From: Cryptomeria japonica | Taxonomy: Eukaryota > Streptophyta > Pinopsida > Cupressales > Cupressaceae | Length of the DNA: 60,000 nt | Direction: 5' to 3' | Assembly: GCF_030272615.1 (NCBI RefSeq) | Contig: NC_081407.1 | Location: 316,106,456-316,166,455 of the forward strand | Shown: in pieces, positions 1-12,196 of the stretch | How positions within the stretch are numbered: the stretch's first letter is position 1 | Layout of the letters: each line of letters starts with the position of its first letter | Position numbers and translations under genes: made by a program | The notes under the pieces: generated by a model | The model's database searches: none | What the model was told of the DNA's origin: nothing | Seen by the model: the letters and a program-made list of their open reading frames with translations, nothing else

Positions 1-2185
1 GGAAACCGTCCACAGAATCGTTTGGTAAGCTGGCCGTGTACCCTCCGTGACAACGTGTAAGGTGAAGATTTAATCCATAGAGCTCGGAGTGCATGCACGC
101 CGTTCCGTACAATATTTATGATAGAAAATTTGCGCAATTTAATCTGTTTTATCTGTTTTATCTGCCGGAGAAAAAAAGGTTTTATTTAATATTTATTTTT
201 TCATTTTCATACCTGATCCCATTGATATTAATATATTTTTATTTCTATATTGGAAAAAATAATAATATCTACAAAATCTACCCTTTGACTTTTATCTTTA
301 TTATTATTTTTATTTAAAGAAACGTGTACTCATTAATAAGCTCATTTATTTGTAGTTAATTGTTTTTATTAAAGAAAATGCCTTCTTTAATAATAATAAA
401 CTCCATTTATATGTAGTTATTAATGAGAAGCATCTTTAGTATAATAATAATAATAATATTGTAATGGTAAAATTAATCTATTCATGTTTTTTATTTAATT
501 TTGTGTCTATTTTCATGGTAGTGTCTTTAATATGATAATATATTGACAAATGGTGTTTTTTTAATTAGGTTTGGTTTATAATTCTATTTTTAATTTACAT
601 TGATTTTATTTTGTTTATGTTGTTTTCTATTTATTTGTCATCCATTAGTTACTACTATATTTTTATTCATACGTTGTTCTTTGTCTCAAAATTACTATTT
701 TAAGTCTACATTTTTTTTTTTCAAAAAGTTTAAGATTAACTTGCATTAGTCTTGTGATGCATGAGAATGAATGTAAAATCTGAATTTTGAAAGTCAAATT
801 ATGAGTTTCTCTCTCTTCTACTAACCATTATGAACCAACCTCGTAAACATTTGTATGACATGTTATGTTATTTAAAAACATTCATCGTGCACTAAATTTG
901 ATCTAGAAAGAATTTAGCAATAAGGAAAATGAAACTTATTAGAGCATGCGTTGGTTCCAAAGGAAAGAATCAAATTTATCATAATTTGCATATAAGTTAT
1001 TTATATGTTGGTTAATGTTGTCTTCAATATTTATAATTGTTGCTAACTAATTCACCAAAGGGGTTTGACATAGGAGAGCTTGTTTACCTATTGAGTTGGC
1101 AAACTCTTAAATGGTGCCTTGAGACACCGCCTTGATACATTTAGCTACTGAGAAGGAAAAGGTGAGCAAGTTTAATGAAGCACATTCTATTAGATCATTC
1201 TCATGCATCATAGATCGATTCAACAAATTAGCTTAAATCTACACTACTCAAGATTGACATCATATCACTTAGGATTGAACCAAAGGAGTTTCTAAGACTC
1301 CACAATATTTAGCACATTCATGAAACCAAGAACATAAATTTATAGACAATGAAAAATGGATATGACATGGCATTAGAAGTGTTCATACATCATCAATTCT
1401 AGAGCTAAGAACCCCTAATCCTCTTATTTTATTTCTATATATTATATTTGATCTAGTTAATCTAGGCTAATTGTGTGCTTATTGATTGCTTTTATTTAAT
1501 TAACCTAGATTAATTATTATAATGATAAAATTTGCATACCTATATCGATTCCCATTTAGTTTTAGGATCATTTTCAGAGAGTTGATTAATACAACTACAT
1601 ATTGACAAATGAGCTACAATCTTTGTGTGAATTTGGGCATTCCATTACATATCAATCTTATACATTTACCCATATTTTTTCATTTCTACATGCATTCTCA
1701 CACTTTATCTATGTATTATGTCTATGTTACTATTGTTGATGGTGGTATTAGCACGACCAGCTCTGATTGAATGACAATCAATCACTCATCTTAAAGAGAG
1801 ATATCTCACTCCAAGATTCCTTTTAAGTAAAATATTGACCATGTGAAACAACATAGTGATATATATGACTATCATACGAAAAACTTGTACAAAATTCAGT
1901 AGAAATCTCACGCTGAAAATTACAAAATTATCTGTCCATTGCAGGAAATGCTTTTCCAACCTCTAATTTGCATGCCAAAAAGCTATACGAATAGATTTGA
2001 AGACTAAAATATCTACAACCATAAAAGACTTCAATTGACTGCAGACCATGTCCAAGAAACCAGAACGTTGTACTTCATCCACTTGACATGTCATCTCCAA
2101 GATCTGGAAAATCTTTCAAAAAGGCATGTACTGTTTCATTTAAATCATTAAGATTACCTAGAACCTTTGTAATATTTCAGTTGAA

Positions 2186-2333
2186 CATGCTCCCAAGGAG
2201 GTCGACATGCTCTTAATATTTCAGTCGAACTCCATGGGAGCATGTCGACTTACCTTTGTGCATTTTAAATCATTTAAATCATTAAGATTTGTAAAATTTC
2301 AGTTGAAATCCTTGGGAGCATGTCGACCTTTCC
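2186..2333. repeat. Short repeats around GTCGACATGCTC and its reverse
   Basis: The word GTCGACATGCTC near 2200 recurs in the opposite orientation (GAGCATGTCGAC) near 2238 and 2315. Each copy sits beside a similar phrase containing TTTCAGT(T/C)GAA. It looks like a small local duplication with inversion inside old noncoding DNA. I assign no function. Confidence 0.5.
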
Positions 2334-2532
2334 AACTTCTTTTGCACTTCTTCAAAACTCATTAAGTCTTCCTAGAATGCTTCTATCTTTATCCTTTTAT
2401 CTATCATTCCATCGATAGACACCTTTGGTACTAGTTGGTAAAGCTTATCCAAGAATCCTTTGATACTAGTTCGTAAAGGTTATCAGAGATTCTTGATTCT
2501 TGGATTATCTTGATGGAAGACACTAGTTGGTG

Positions 2533-2558
2533 GGTTATCAAAGGATTCTTTGATAACC
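2533..2558. repeat. Small palindrome within TTTGATAACCCA repeats
   Basis: GGTTATCAAA and its exact reverse complement are separated by six bases. Variants of TTTGATAACCCA recur near 2580 and 2610, and TTGATACTAG-like phrases occur near 2420-2470. This is a cluster of short diverged repeats with no coding support. Confidence 0.5.
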
Positions 2559-2896
2559 TATTGAGATAGTTGAAGATTTCTTTGATAACCCATCAACATA
2601 GTCTAAGGACTCTTTGATAACCCACCAACATAAATGTCTTCCAAAATGTACATAAAAGGCTTTTAATGAACTTTTCTATCTTTGTTAATGTCTTGTCTCT
2701 AAAACTTTGATTATCTCATTTCATCCTATGCAAAACTACGACATAGTCTTCCCAAATCATTAAGTTTTCCTCAACCTCCATCTCTATTTGATGTGCTAAA
2801 ATAGCCTCACCACTAATTGAATGACGGCATCTCATTGCCTTATTGATTAGCTTGCTTCATTATCTTGCTTCATAGAGTCTTTAAATCATCTCTTTG

Positions 2897-4217
2897 TGTT
2901 GGAAGCATGAGCTTGTATGGTTGTCATTGATATCAAACCTAGGTTATCTGGATGGACGTTGGTCCGGATATGCGTTGTACTGTGCTTTGTGTTGCAAATT
3001 GAGTTCAATATTTTTGGTGTTGGTTGTGGCATTTTGTTTGGATAGTCATCTTTATTCTTTGGTAGAACTGTGTCTATTAGAATGGTCCAAGTAACCTTTG
3101 GTGCCCTTCGAATATGTTGTGCAAATTGTGTTGTGGTTTAGTGGATATGGTTTCATGACATGTTTAGTATTCTCAGTATGTTTCTTAGAGTGATTCTTTG
3201 TTCCACAAGGGAGCTTCGTAGATTTATGTTTGGGATATTCAGTTATGTTATGACTCGGTGTGTCTGATTAAGTTATCTTAATTGGATCATATTCATTTGG
3301 TCTGGATATGAGCTGGAAGTTGTATTGGGATGTTGTTATAGGTCTCACCATGGTGTGTGGGGATCCACATGAAGTATTTTGCATCAGAAGAAGTTTGTGG
3401 CTGACTGATTGGTATATCTACACATTATGTTCAGTATTAATCGTGTATTAGCATGTGTGGATCGTTGGATTAATCTTCGATGTATTTTTGGTCCAGGTGA
3501 CTTATTTTGTGTAATATTGCTTATTCTATTTTAGTCGACCCTTTATTAGGCTTTCAATGTTGTATCTCATATTTAAGGAGTGTGGATGGATGAGTTGTGA
3601 GGTATGGAGAAGTAGATTGTGTGTGAATTGATGAGAAGAGTATGTGAATGATATGCAAGTAGATTTGAGTTTGTGAATGTGCGAAAGTTAGATTGAGAAG
3701 AACTTTGAAGGTGATATATTCAATAAGATAGTGTGTTGTGATAGTGGAGATTACCATTGATGTTTTCCATGATGTTGGTCACTTGATCCAATTGTTCAAG
3801 GACAATTTCATGTTCAGGAGAATCCTTCTCAATTTCAATTCAGCTATTTCCTCCGTTGTTGGTTGACAGTGAGTCCTTAGGCAACAGTTTATGATCTTCA
3901 ATTGTATGAGTCCTTATTTTTTATCTTGCCTGAGGTTGTGCATCTTATTTTGCAAGTTTGGAGCTGTGAGCTCTTTGGAAAGAAGCCTTATTCATTGTAA
4001 ATAGTTGATATATATTATGAGATAGATTCTCACCGTGGTTTTTCCTTGTTTGGGTTTTCCATGTAAATCTGGTGTTTGTGTGTTGATGGTTTATGCTCAT
4101 GTATTGATTGTTGATTCTCATGTGTTGTTGCTAAATTAGTTGATGTTGTTTATAATTAATTTGTTTTGAAGTTCTGGACTAATTCACCCCCCTCTCAGTC
4201 TTTCCATGTGTTCAACA
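2897..4217 (+). repeat. 5' LTR of copia element C
   Basis: It starts TGTTGGAAG and ends TGTTCAACA. It matches 53778-55131 along its length, with small indels. Near its 3' end (about 4030-4075) it has the block CACCGTGGTTTTTCC, then TTTGGGTTTTCC, that recurs in the other copia-type LTRs of this window. The last part has the run CACCCCCCTCTCAGT that is also shared by these LTRs. Confidence 0.88.
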
Positions 4218-4219
4218 AT

Positions 4220-4231
4220 TGGTATAAGAGT
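4220..4231 (+). promoter_or_regulatory. Primer-binding site of element C (initiator tRNA-Met type)
   Basis: TGGTATAAGAGT lies two bases after the LTR end. It is one base away from TGGTATCAGAGT, the usual copia site that pairs with the 3' end of initiator tRNA-Met. Position next to the LTR supports the call. Confidence 0.85.
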
Positions 4232-4239
4232 GTTGATTC

Positions 4240-5032
4240 CTCTTGGAAAGTTCAACCAGGAACTTCATGTTAAAGCATTGATGTTTGATGGAACAAAATT
4301 TTCTTATTGGAAGGAAAGATTGGAATCTTACTTGGAGACATTGTAGAATGGAATTTGGGAGATTATTCAGACTGGTTATGGATGACCTCAAAATGGACCT
4401 TTGATTCTAGATGAATTGAAGGGTCTGGAGACAAATGCAAAGGCTAGAACAATACTTACTATTTGTTTGAGTGATGAAGTATTTGTTAATGTTAAAGGAT
4501 TGAAAGAAGCTAAGGAATTGTAGAACAAGTTATGTTATGTATACAAAGGAGATCCAAAGACCCAACAAGCTAGACTTTTGAATTTGAAGTAGAAATTTGA
4601 AGGTTTCATAATGGCTAATGATGAGAGTGTTGAGAACTACATACACAAGGTGAATGATATTGTGGAGATCATCTAAGCTATTAGTGGAATTATAGAAGAA
4701 AGTGAAATTATCAGAAAGATCTTGTTTACATTAACCAAACCCTACAAATAGAAAAAGTGTGCTATTGAAGAAGGTCATGATCCGAATAACTATTTGATTG
4801 ATCAACTCATCAGGACATTATTTTTTAATGAAATTGGAGAGATGGAAGACATAAAATCTTACCGAAGAGAAGTTGAATTTAATGTTTCAAGGATATTAGG
4901 AGATGAATTGAAAAAAAGTGAGAACCTAGATGAGATTCAGGCAAACTTTGTAATAAGACTAAAGAGAGGAATTGGAAAGTGCAAAGGTAAGTTGCCCTTG
5001 AAATGCTTTTATTGTGGAATAATTGGTCATTA
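4240..5032 (+). pseudogene. gag: Gag of copia element C, 5' part, decayed
   Basis: Translation gives a copia Gag (UBN2 family) with the usual FDG...F.YWK start near 4280, the LK..KEL.N.L region near 4500 and a C-terminal basic stretch. The coat protein would package the element RNA. Several in-frame stops interrupt it (for example TAG near 4343 and TGA near 4384); the last 78 codons from about 4794 are open. The first three ligands of a CCHC zinc knuckle lie at 5004-5006 (Cys), 5013-5015 (Cys) and 5028-5030 (His). The fourth (Cys) is at 12207-12209, beyond insert S1. The two halves meet in phase if S1 and one CATTA copy are removed. Confidence 0.88.
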
Positions 5033-5587
5033 TGTTGGAAACAAGGAACACTGAGAGGGGGGTTGAATCAGGGTTCTGCAATTTTTAACATTCTTAATCT
5101 ATCATTTAAACCACTTAAGGGTAAAAGTATGGATCTGTCTTGCACCTAGAGCTAATTCATGCGATCTGGGTGGAAGAGTTCCGACCGGACCAATGTGGCA
5201 GTCATGTGGCATCGATGTGGCAAAGGTGTCCCGACCGGAACCCATTTTCTATATAAGCTACAAAAAAGACTTTTCGCCTCATTTTGCACTAACTGGCTTA
5301 GAGTTTAGAGGATGAGGAGAAGAAGGGGGCAAAGAAATTAGTGTTAATATATTAATGTTTTAGTTTGTTTTTCATAATTTTGTATAGTTTATTATTTTTT
5401 TAGTTTTTTAATGCTTAATAATATATTAATTTTAAAAAAATTTAATGCTTAGTAATATATTAGTTTTAAACTTATTTAATGGTTAAAAAATTTTAATGGT
5501 TAAAATCATCTAATGGTTAAAATATTTTAATGCTTAATTATTTATAAATGTTGTACACGTATACAATTAGATGTTAAAATGTTATCC

Positions 5588-8512
5588 TACAACCCCTTAG
5601 CACATACTAGGACCTCTTAAGACACTTAGGAGAACTTAGTACATCCTAGGATCTTTTAAGACATCATACAACCCCTTAGTACATCCCAGGAGCTAATAAG
5701 ACATGAACAACCCCTTAATACATCCTAAAACATATTTTAACCCCTTTTAGCATCCTAACATGTATAACATAAGACCCCATACGACACCATAAGACCCCTT
5801 ATGTCTGTAACAACCCCTTATGACCTTTAATGACTCCTTAAGACCCCTTATGACACCTAATCACCCCTAATCACCCCATGTGACCCCATAGGATCATCTA
5901 ATCTCATAAGGGGTCATATGGTCTTGTTAGGGTTCATAAGGGGTCCTATGGGTCATAAGGGGCTACACATGTGTTAAAACACATGTGTTGCCCCTTAGGA
6001 CCCCATATGACCCCTAACGACACCATATGACCCCTTAGGACACCATATGATCCCATAGGATCATATAGTGTCCTAAGGGGTCATATGGGGTCCTAAGGGG
6101 CCACACATGTGACCCCTTAGGACCCCATATGACCCCTTTTAACATCCTAGTAGGTGAAACATAACTTTTAGGACACCATATGACTCGAGTCATAAGGGGT
6201 CATGTGGGGTCCTAAGGGGTCACACATGTGTTATGATGCCTTTTAAAGTACTAGTAGGTACAACATACCTCTTAGGACACCAAATGACACAATAGGGTCA
6301 TATAATGTCATACGGGGTCATATGGGGTCACACATGTGTGACCCCTTAGGAGCCCATATGACCCTTTTAAAGTCCTAGTAGGTACAACATATCCCTTAGG
6401 ACAACATATGACTCCATAGGGTCATATAGTGTCCTAAGGGGTCATATGGGGTCCTAAGGGGCCACACATGTGTTCTAACACATGTGTAACCCCTTAGGAC
6501 CCCATGTAACCCCCTAGGACACCGTAGGGTCATATGGTGTCCTAAGGGGTCATAAGGAGTCATAAGGGGCCACACATGTGTGACCCCTTAGGACCCCATA
6601 TGACCACTTTTAAATTCTTGGTAGGTAAAACATACCTCTTAGGAGACCATATGACCCCATAGGGTCATATATTGTCCTAAGGAATCATATGGGGTCCTAA
6701 GGTGTCCTAAGGGGCCACACGTGTTCTAACATATGTGTGACCCCTTAGGACCCCATATGACCCCTTTTAAAGTACTAGTAGGTACAACATACCTCTTAGG
6801 ATACAAGATGACCCCATAGGATCATATAGTGTTGTATGAGGTCATATGGGGTCCTTAGGGGCCACACATGTGTGACCCCTTAGGACCAAATATGACCCCT
6901 TCTAACATCCTAGTTTATATAACATACCCCTTATGACCCAATAGTATGCACAATGTACACACTAGGATGTTATAAGGGGTCATATGTGGTCCTAAGGGGT
7001 CACGAATGTGTTAGAACACATGTGTGACCCCTTAGGAGCACACATGGCCCCTTCTAACATCCTAGTTTATATAACATATCCCTTATGACCCAATAACATG
7101 CACAACGTACACATTAGGATGCTATAAGGGATCATATGTGGTCTTAAGTAGTTACACATGTGTGACCCCTTAGCACCATATATGACCCGTTATAGCATCT
7201 TAGTGTGTATAATGTACCCCTTACGACCCAATTTGACCCCATAGGACCCAATAGTGTCCTAAGGGGTCATATGTGGTCCTAAGGGGTCACGCATGTGTTA
7301 GAACACATGTGTGACCCCTTAGGACCACATATGACCCCTTAGGACACTATAAGGGGTCATATGTGCTCCTAAGGGATCACACATGTGATCTAACACATGT
7401 GTGACCCCTTAGGACCACATATGATCCGTTGTAGCATCCTAGTTTATATAGCATACCCCTTATGACCCAATAGCATGCACAATGTACACACTAGGATGTT
7501 ATAAGGGGTCGTATGTGATGATAAGAGGTCACACATGTGTTCTAACACATGTGTGACCCCTTAGCACCACATACGACCCCTTATAGCATCCTAGTGTATA
7601 TAATGTACCCCTTAAGACCCAATTTAGGACCCAATAGTGTCCTAAGGGGTCACACATGTGACCTCTAAGGACCACATATGACCCCTTGTAACATCCTAAT
7701 TTATATAACATACCCCTTATGACCCAATAGAATGTAATGTACGCACTAGGATTCTATAAGGGGTTATATGTGGTCCTAATGGGTCATGCATGTGTTCTAA
7801 CACATGTGTGACCCCTTAGGAGCACATATGACCCGTTGTAGCATCTTAGTTTATATAGCATACCCCTTATGACCCAATAGCATGCACAACCTACACAGTA
7901 GGATGCTATAAGGGGTCATATGTGGTCCTAAGTGGTCAACACATGTGTGACCCCTTAGCACCACATATGACCCCTTATAGCATCCTAGTGTGTATAATGT
8001 ACCCCTTAGGACCCAATTTGACCCCATAGGACCCAATAGTGTCCTAAGGGGTTGTATGTGGTCCTAAGGGGTCATGCATGTATTTTAACACATGTGTGAC
8101 CCCTTAGGATCACATATGACCCTTACAACATCCTAGTGTGTATAATGTGCCCCTTAGGACCCAATTTGACCTCGTAGGACCAAATAGTGTCCTAGTGGGT
8201 CATATGTGGTCCTAAGGGGTCACACATGTGTTAAATAACATGTGTGACCCCTTAGGAGCACATATGACCCCTTATTGCATCCTAGTGTGTATAATGTACC
8301 CCTTAGGACCCAATTTGACCCCATAGGACCCAATAGTATGCATAATGTAGACACTAGGATGCTATAAGGGGTCATATGACCCAATAGTATGCATAATGTT
8401 CACACTAGGATGCTATAAGGGGTCATATGTGGTGCTAAGGAGTCACAGATGTGTTCTAACACATGTGTGACCCCTTACCTGACCACATATGACCCCTTAT
8501 AACATCCTAGTG
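5588..8512. repeat. Tandem array of long near-perfect hairpin units
   Basis: The array is built from a few words in both orientations: CCCCTTAGGACC, CATATGACCCC, ACACATGTGTGACCCC and CATCCTAGTGTGTATAATGTA. Many units are inverted repeats. The clearest is 7261-7299 against 7302-7340: 39-base arms with one mismatch and a two-base loop. Spacing between equivalent words is irregular; two copies of CATCCTAGTGTGTAT at 8127 and 8276 are about 149 bases apart. From 5588 to 5880 only short diverged units occur, and the longer hairpins begin near 5940. Open frames on the minus strand near 7529-8036 are only translations of the repeat. Confidence 0.9.
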
Positions 8513-8517
8513 TGTAT

Positions 8518-9968
8518 TGTTATTGTGAGGATCCGGTTATTACTGAGAGGGGGGTTGAATCAGTAATAGCAATAAACTGAAATATTTAATCAATCTGAAA
8601 ATACTTCTCAAAAATAGTTCATAACCAGTACCGGTACCTACTCAATCAATCACTTAAAGCAAATTTACCAAACTACTCATTCATGTGTTCGTCAACATGT
8701 AAGCAATGTAATGATATCAAATCTACACATAAACAAATCAACCACCATATGAACACTGAGATTTTTCATCTAGAAACCCAAATGGGAAAAACCACAGTGG
8801 GAATTCATACCCACAAAAATTGTACTCTTTCAGAATGCACCCTGTTAAAGGCCTAGCCCGATTAGGAGTTGTACACTGATGCCCGGTTAAAAGAAGACCA
8901 TGTTAGGAGTCACCTTACTAAAGGATTTAAACTCAAGTTAACGAGTCACCAGATGAAGGGATTTACAATATCAAGCCTATTAGGACCTACCCGGTTAAGG
9001 GATTTTAATACTATTGTAACTGTTAGGGAACAATAAGTAAATGATCTGATCAAAGCACTCTCTTCTTGCTAGTACAGATCCATTTAAGCTTCAATCCGCT
9101 TCACACATGCAGACATCTCAATCCGGTTCGACACACTCTCCTCTGATCACTGACACAAAAAACCTTCTCAAACTTGACCTAAATACATTTTTCAACTAGG
9201 TTGGTTACATAACCCTAACTTATGATGAATTTACATCATAGATCATATCATATCATTATAAATCATTACAGATCATTACCAAAAATTTCAAGACAATTAC
9301 AACCATTGAATGATCATAACACATTACCGCACATCGATATGATAAGTTGTCAAACCCTTATCACATTCTGCTAAGCACTTCACTATTTCCCAAGAAATTC
9401 GTTCCTTGATAGCACTCAAACATCATCTTATCCATTCACGTGGATTCTGACATGTCACCACTAAGATAAGATCATGAAAAGATCCACCGCTAGACCATAA
9501 AACATCATCGGTTAAAGATCTTGTTACCGGTTCTCAAACCCTACACTGAATATACAATAGTCAATTACAAACATGACTTCTGATTTTTCAAACATGATGT
9601 AGTTCCAGTAATAGACTCATTATAATGTCATAAGCATACATTCCAAACCGCAACACATATCTCTACCGCAACCATCTCCTTCTCTGTTCATGCTTACCGA
9701 TTGACTGCAACTCAGCAGTTTTGTTGTCCAACTCAATCCATTACCGATTAGGCTATACTTAGATAACTTAGATGATATACCAAACATAAAAAAAAACATG
9801 GTTTCCATCAATGACAACACAAAAAATTGATCATAAAGCATCATATCACAATTATATCATCGCCAACAGTCCATCAATATATCATCATCAATAGTCCATC
9901 AACAATATATCATCATCATCCTTTATCGATACATCATCATCTCCATCAGTTGTGCCAACATGCCATCA
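8518..9968 (-). mobile_element. Solo LTR S2 (copia type), TSD TGTAT, inside the hairpin array
   Basis: TGTAT flanks it at 8513-8517 and 9969-9973, and the array word broken at TGTAT resumes as AATGTACCCCTTA. The plus strand starts TGTTATTG and ends CCATCA. Reading the minus strand, it carries the shared ACTGTGGTTTTTCCC block (about 8780-8805) and ends with the run complementary to ACTGAGAGGGGGG at 8544. There is no internal domain. Confidence 0.9.
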
Positions 9969-10051
9969 TGTATAATGTACCCCTTAAGACCCAGTTTGAC
10001 CCAATAGTGTCCCAAGGGGTCATATGTGGTCCTAAGGAGTCATGCATGCTT
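9969..10051. repeat. Remaining end of the hairpin array
   Basis: After the second TGTAT the array resumes with AATGTACCCCTTAAGACCC and GGGGTCATATGTGGTCC and stops near 10050, where AT-rich DNA begins. It is the continuation of the array left of S2. Confidence 0.85.
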
Positions 10052-11159
10052 ATATTTATTTCTATGATTAAATATCTTTTTATATCTTTTTTTATGAACT
10101 TAAATATGTTTAAAATGTTGAAAATACATGTATATGTATTTAAATTTCTTTTTAAAACTTTATATGTTCATATGAACTTAAAATGATGAAAATGTATGTA
10201 AATTAGACATATATTTTTTGAAAAATACCAAAATGCCACTTTATTTGAAAAAAAAATGATTTTATTAAAAAATCACTTTTATTAATTCGCATTGAGTTGA
10301 AATTGAACTTCAAGCGACTGGTCATGCAAATGACTAGGCACGTCGTCCTTCAGGGTTCCGACTGGAAAGGCCGGAAAGAGTTTCGATCGGAACCGTCTAA
10401 GTGGCATCCTAAGTGGCAGCCATATCACCAAATTTGGTCATTTTTTGAAACTTCTGACTTCTGCAACAAAATTCAATAGGTAAATTCAATTTATTAAAAA
10501 AAAAAATTTACCCTTTTGTAGAGATTGAAGTCAAGAATCTACTCATATAATTTTTATAATGTTTTAATTACATTTAATATATATAAAATCAAAAATACTA
10601 CAAGTAGGTATTCTAATGTTCGGTAAGAGGCTGGTTTGAAGAAAAAAATTGAAATAAATATGGTTCACTAGAGGAGAGAGTCTTCTCCAAAAGGGTTTTT
10701 TTTTTTATTATTATCATAAATTGAATAGACAAATTCTGGTGGGAGAAAAAAACTATCAAATTATGGTATATTCGACTTCCAAATGCTATAACAAAGAAAA
10801 TATACATAAAATTTTAATTTATTTTTTTGATACACTCTATATGTATGTCATCTATAAGGGATATCAAAATTGGAAAAAAATAAGTTGATTTACATTTTCT
10901 TTTTCGGTGGGAACTAAACCCCCCGATTTTCAGCGTTTTTCAATAATAAAAAAATTAACTTTAAGGCTAAAATAACATATCAATTATTGACAAAAAAATT
11001 TCAAAAAATAGTAGACTTAAACTTCATCAAATTTTACGCATTTCATCATTTTACATCATCTTCAAATTCAAAATGCAAATGCCACTTTTATGGTGACGAA
11101 ATTGAACACTTATTGTTGTATTAACCTATTCTTTTGTAAAGGTGTGACACAGGTTTGTT
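10052..11159. other. Right arm of element M, no gene seen
   Basis: AT-rich DNA with a GC-rich island at 10300-10440. That island has GGTTCCGACTGG, CGATCGGAACC and GTGGCATCC/GTGGCAGCC words, similar to 5188-5238 near the left end of M. Poly-A runs occur near 10248, 10495 and 10690. Open frames here are short and show no recognisable protein. Confidence 0.5.
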
Positions 11160-12196
11160 CTTTTACCCTTAATGCAAATCAATAAAAGTAGAGTAGATAA
11201 ATACAAAGGAAATAACAATAACACCATAACACCAAGATTTTTACGTGGAAACCCGGTTAAGAAAAAAACAATAATGGGATTGAGACCCACAATATTAATA
11301 TACCTTGTTAGAAGTATAATAATATTACATGAGAGGAATGCACATGCATTAAGGCACACTACGAGCTCATTGCTCAAATTAGAATAAGGGTAACCACCTC
11401 AAAAGACTAACTGCTTTAAAAATGATTATAGATAATAACTGGAATATTTGAACTGATAAACAACATCTACAAATGCCAAAAAACAATTCTGGTTAAGCAC
11501 AAAATACTTTGTTCTACAACACTGCTCTGTTCTGATATTTTGTTGTATTCCGGAGCTTAAATATTTCACTTGCATATGTGAAACTGCACACAATCACCCA
11601 TACAAACATCACACATAACCATCCATTGCCAAAATGATCAAATCAATTGCTCATATATATCTGCAACATCAATTTAGGTCTGTTTCATATCGGCCCAAAA
11701 ACGCATAACACGCAAGTGAAACGTGTTACCCAAGTCGGCTCAATCCAATCGAAAATAATCATGAAGACAAAAAAAATTGTTCACACACTTCCCACATGTT
11801 GGCTCACTAACCTCGAACACACAAAAAATCGCCAAAATCGATCCGCAAGATCCGCACAATGATACTGCTAATAATCATTGTTATAACCAAAAATCTATCT
11901 ACCATATTTTTCATCTCACTCAACACTCAACGTTGGAGCACGCAAACTTGGAATAAGGCATATTACATGTCCACAACGCTTCTTCGAGATCTACAACATA
12001 AAATACTCGACACAACTGAATTGGCAATCAAATTACTGTACACTATTGGGTGTCTTTTTCTTCTCACCGGAACTCATCGGACCTCGATCAGTCTTCCGAT
12101 ATGATTGAATTATGAACTACGGATTTGATATATGACTCTATTTTCCATCAATGACAACATCTGAACAACAATACAATGTCTCTTGCCAATACATTA

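Larger units (their letters stand above)
1..2896. other. Unresolved AT-rich left flank, no gene seen
   Basis: I see no supported gene here. The first 120 bases are more GC-rich than what follows; 180-700 is very AT-rich. Short phrases around 1755 resemble the start of a reversed copia primer-binding site (GACCAGCTCTGAT), which suggests an old LTR remnant. On the minus strand, 2000-2890 gives short open stretches rich in Glu, Lys and Leu between stops. They could be the C-terminal remains of the unknown protein found at 55140-58020, because element C was inserted between the two regions, but I could not align them convincingly. Confidence 0.5.
5119..11168. mobile_element. Non-autonomous element M with terminal inverted repeats and TTAA flanks
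   Basis: The left end reads GGGTAAAAG at 5119 and the right end CTTTTACCC at 11160-11168. The inverted match extends imperfectly for about 30 bases, for example CTGTCTTGCACC against CTGTGTCACACC. TTAA lies on both sides (5115-5118 and 11169-11172). Removing this span restores a continuous copia-type LTR. The contents are a left arm with GC-rich CCGACCGGAA motifs (5188-5238) and a possible TATA box (TATATAAGC near 5251), the hairpin array, and a right arm with a similar motif block (10355-10402). I see no transposase. The superfamily is unclear: TTAA suggests piggyBac, but the GGG end fits PIF/Harbinger with a three-base TAA or TTA duplication at least as well. Confidence 0.6.
5033..12191 (-). 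mobile_element. Solo LTR S1 (copia type) with TSD CATTA, carrying element M
   Basis: CATTA flanks it at 5028-5032 and 12192-12196. On the minus strand it begins TATTGG (probably TGTTGG before a transition) at 12191 and ends TTTCCAACA at 5033. Just inside the left end is the reversed CCCCCCTCTCAGT run, and at 11230-11290 the reversed TTCCCA...GGGTTTCCACGT block, both typical of the LTRs in this window. If the TIR element M is removed, 5033-5118 joins 11173-12191 as one LTR of about 1.1 kb with no internal domain. It interrupts the Gag zinc knuckle of C. Confidence 0.85.

Noticed and set aside
93-317. 74-codon Phe/Tyr/Ile-rich frame
   Set aside because: It is AT-rich chance reading with no domain or context.
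7529-8036. Two minus-strand open frames with Gly/Tyr/His-rich repeats
   Set aside because: They are translations of the hairpin array; the same words repeat and the frames stop at each array irregularity.
5588-8512. CRISPR-like array
   Set aside because: Units are inverted repeats of changing length with no unique spacers, and the context is a plant transposon.
9620-10186. Frames of 74 and 119 codons across the S2 right end
   Set aside because: They cross the proved boundary of solo LTR S2 and mix LTR and array sequence.
5119-11168. Naming M as a piggyBac element
   Set aside because: TTAA alone is weak, there is no transposase, and the GGG ends fit PIF/Harbinger as well.
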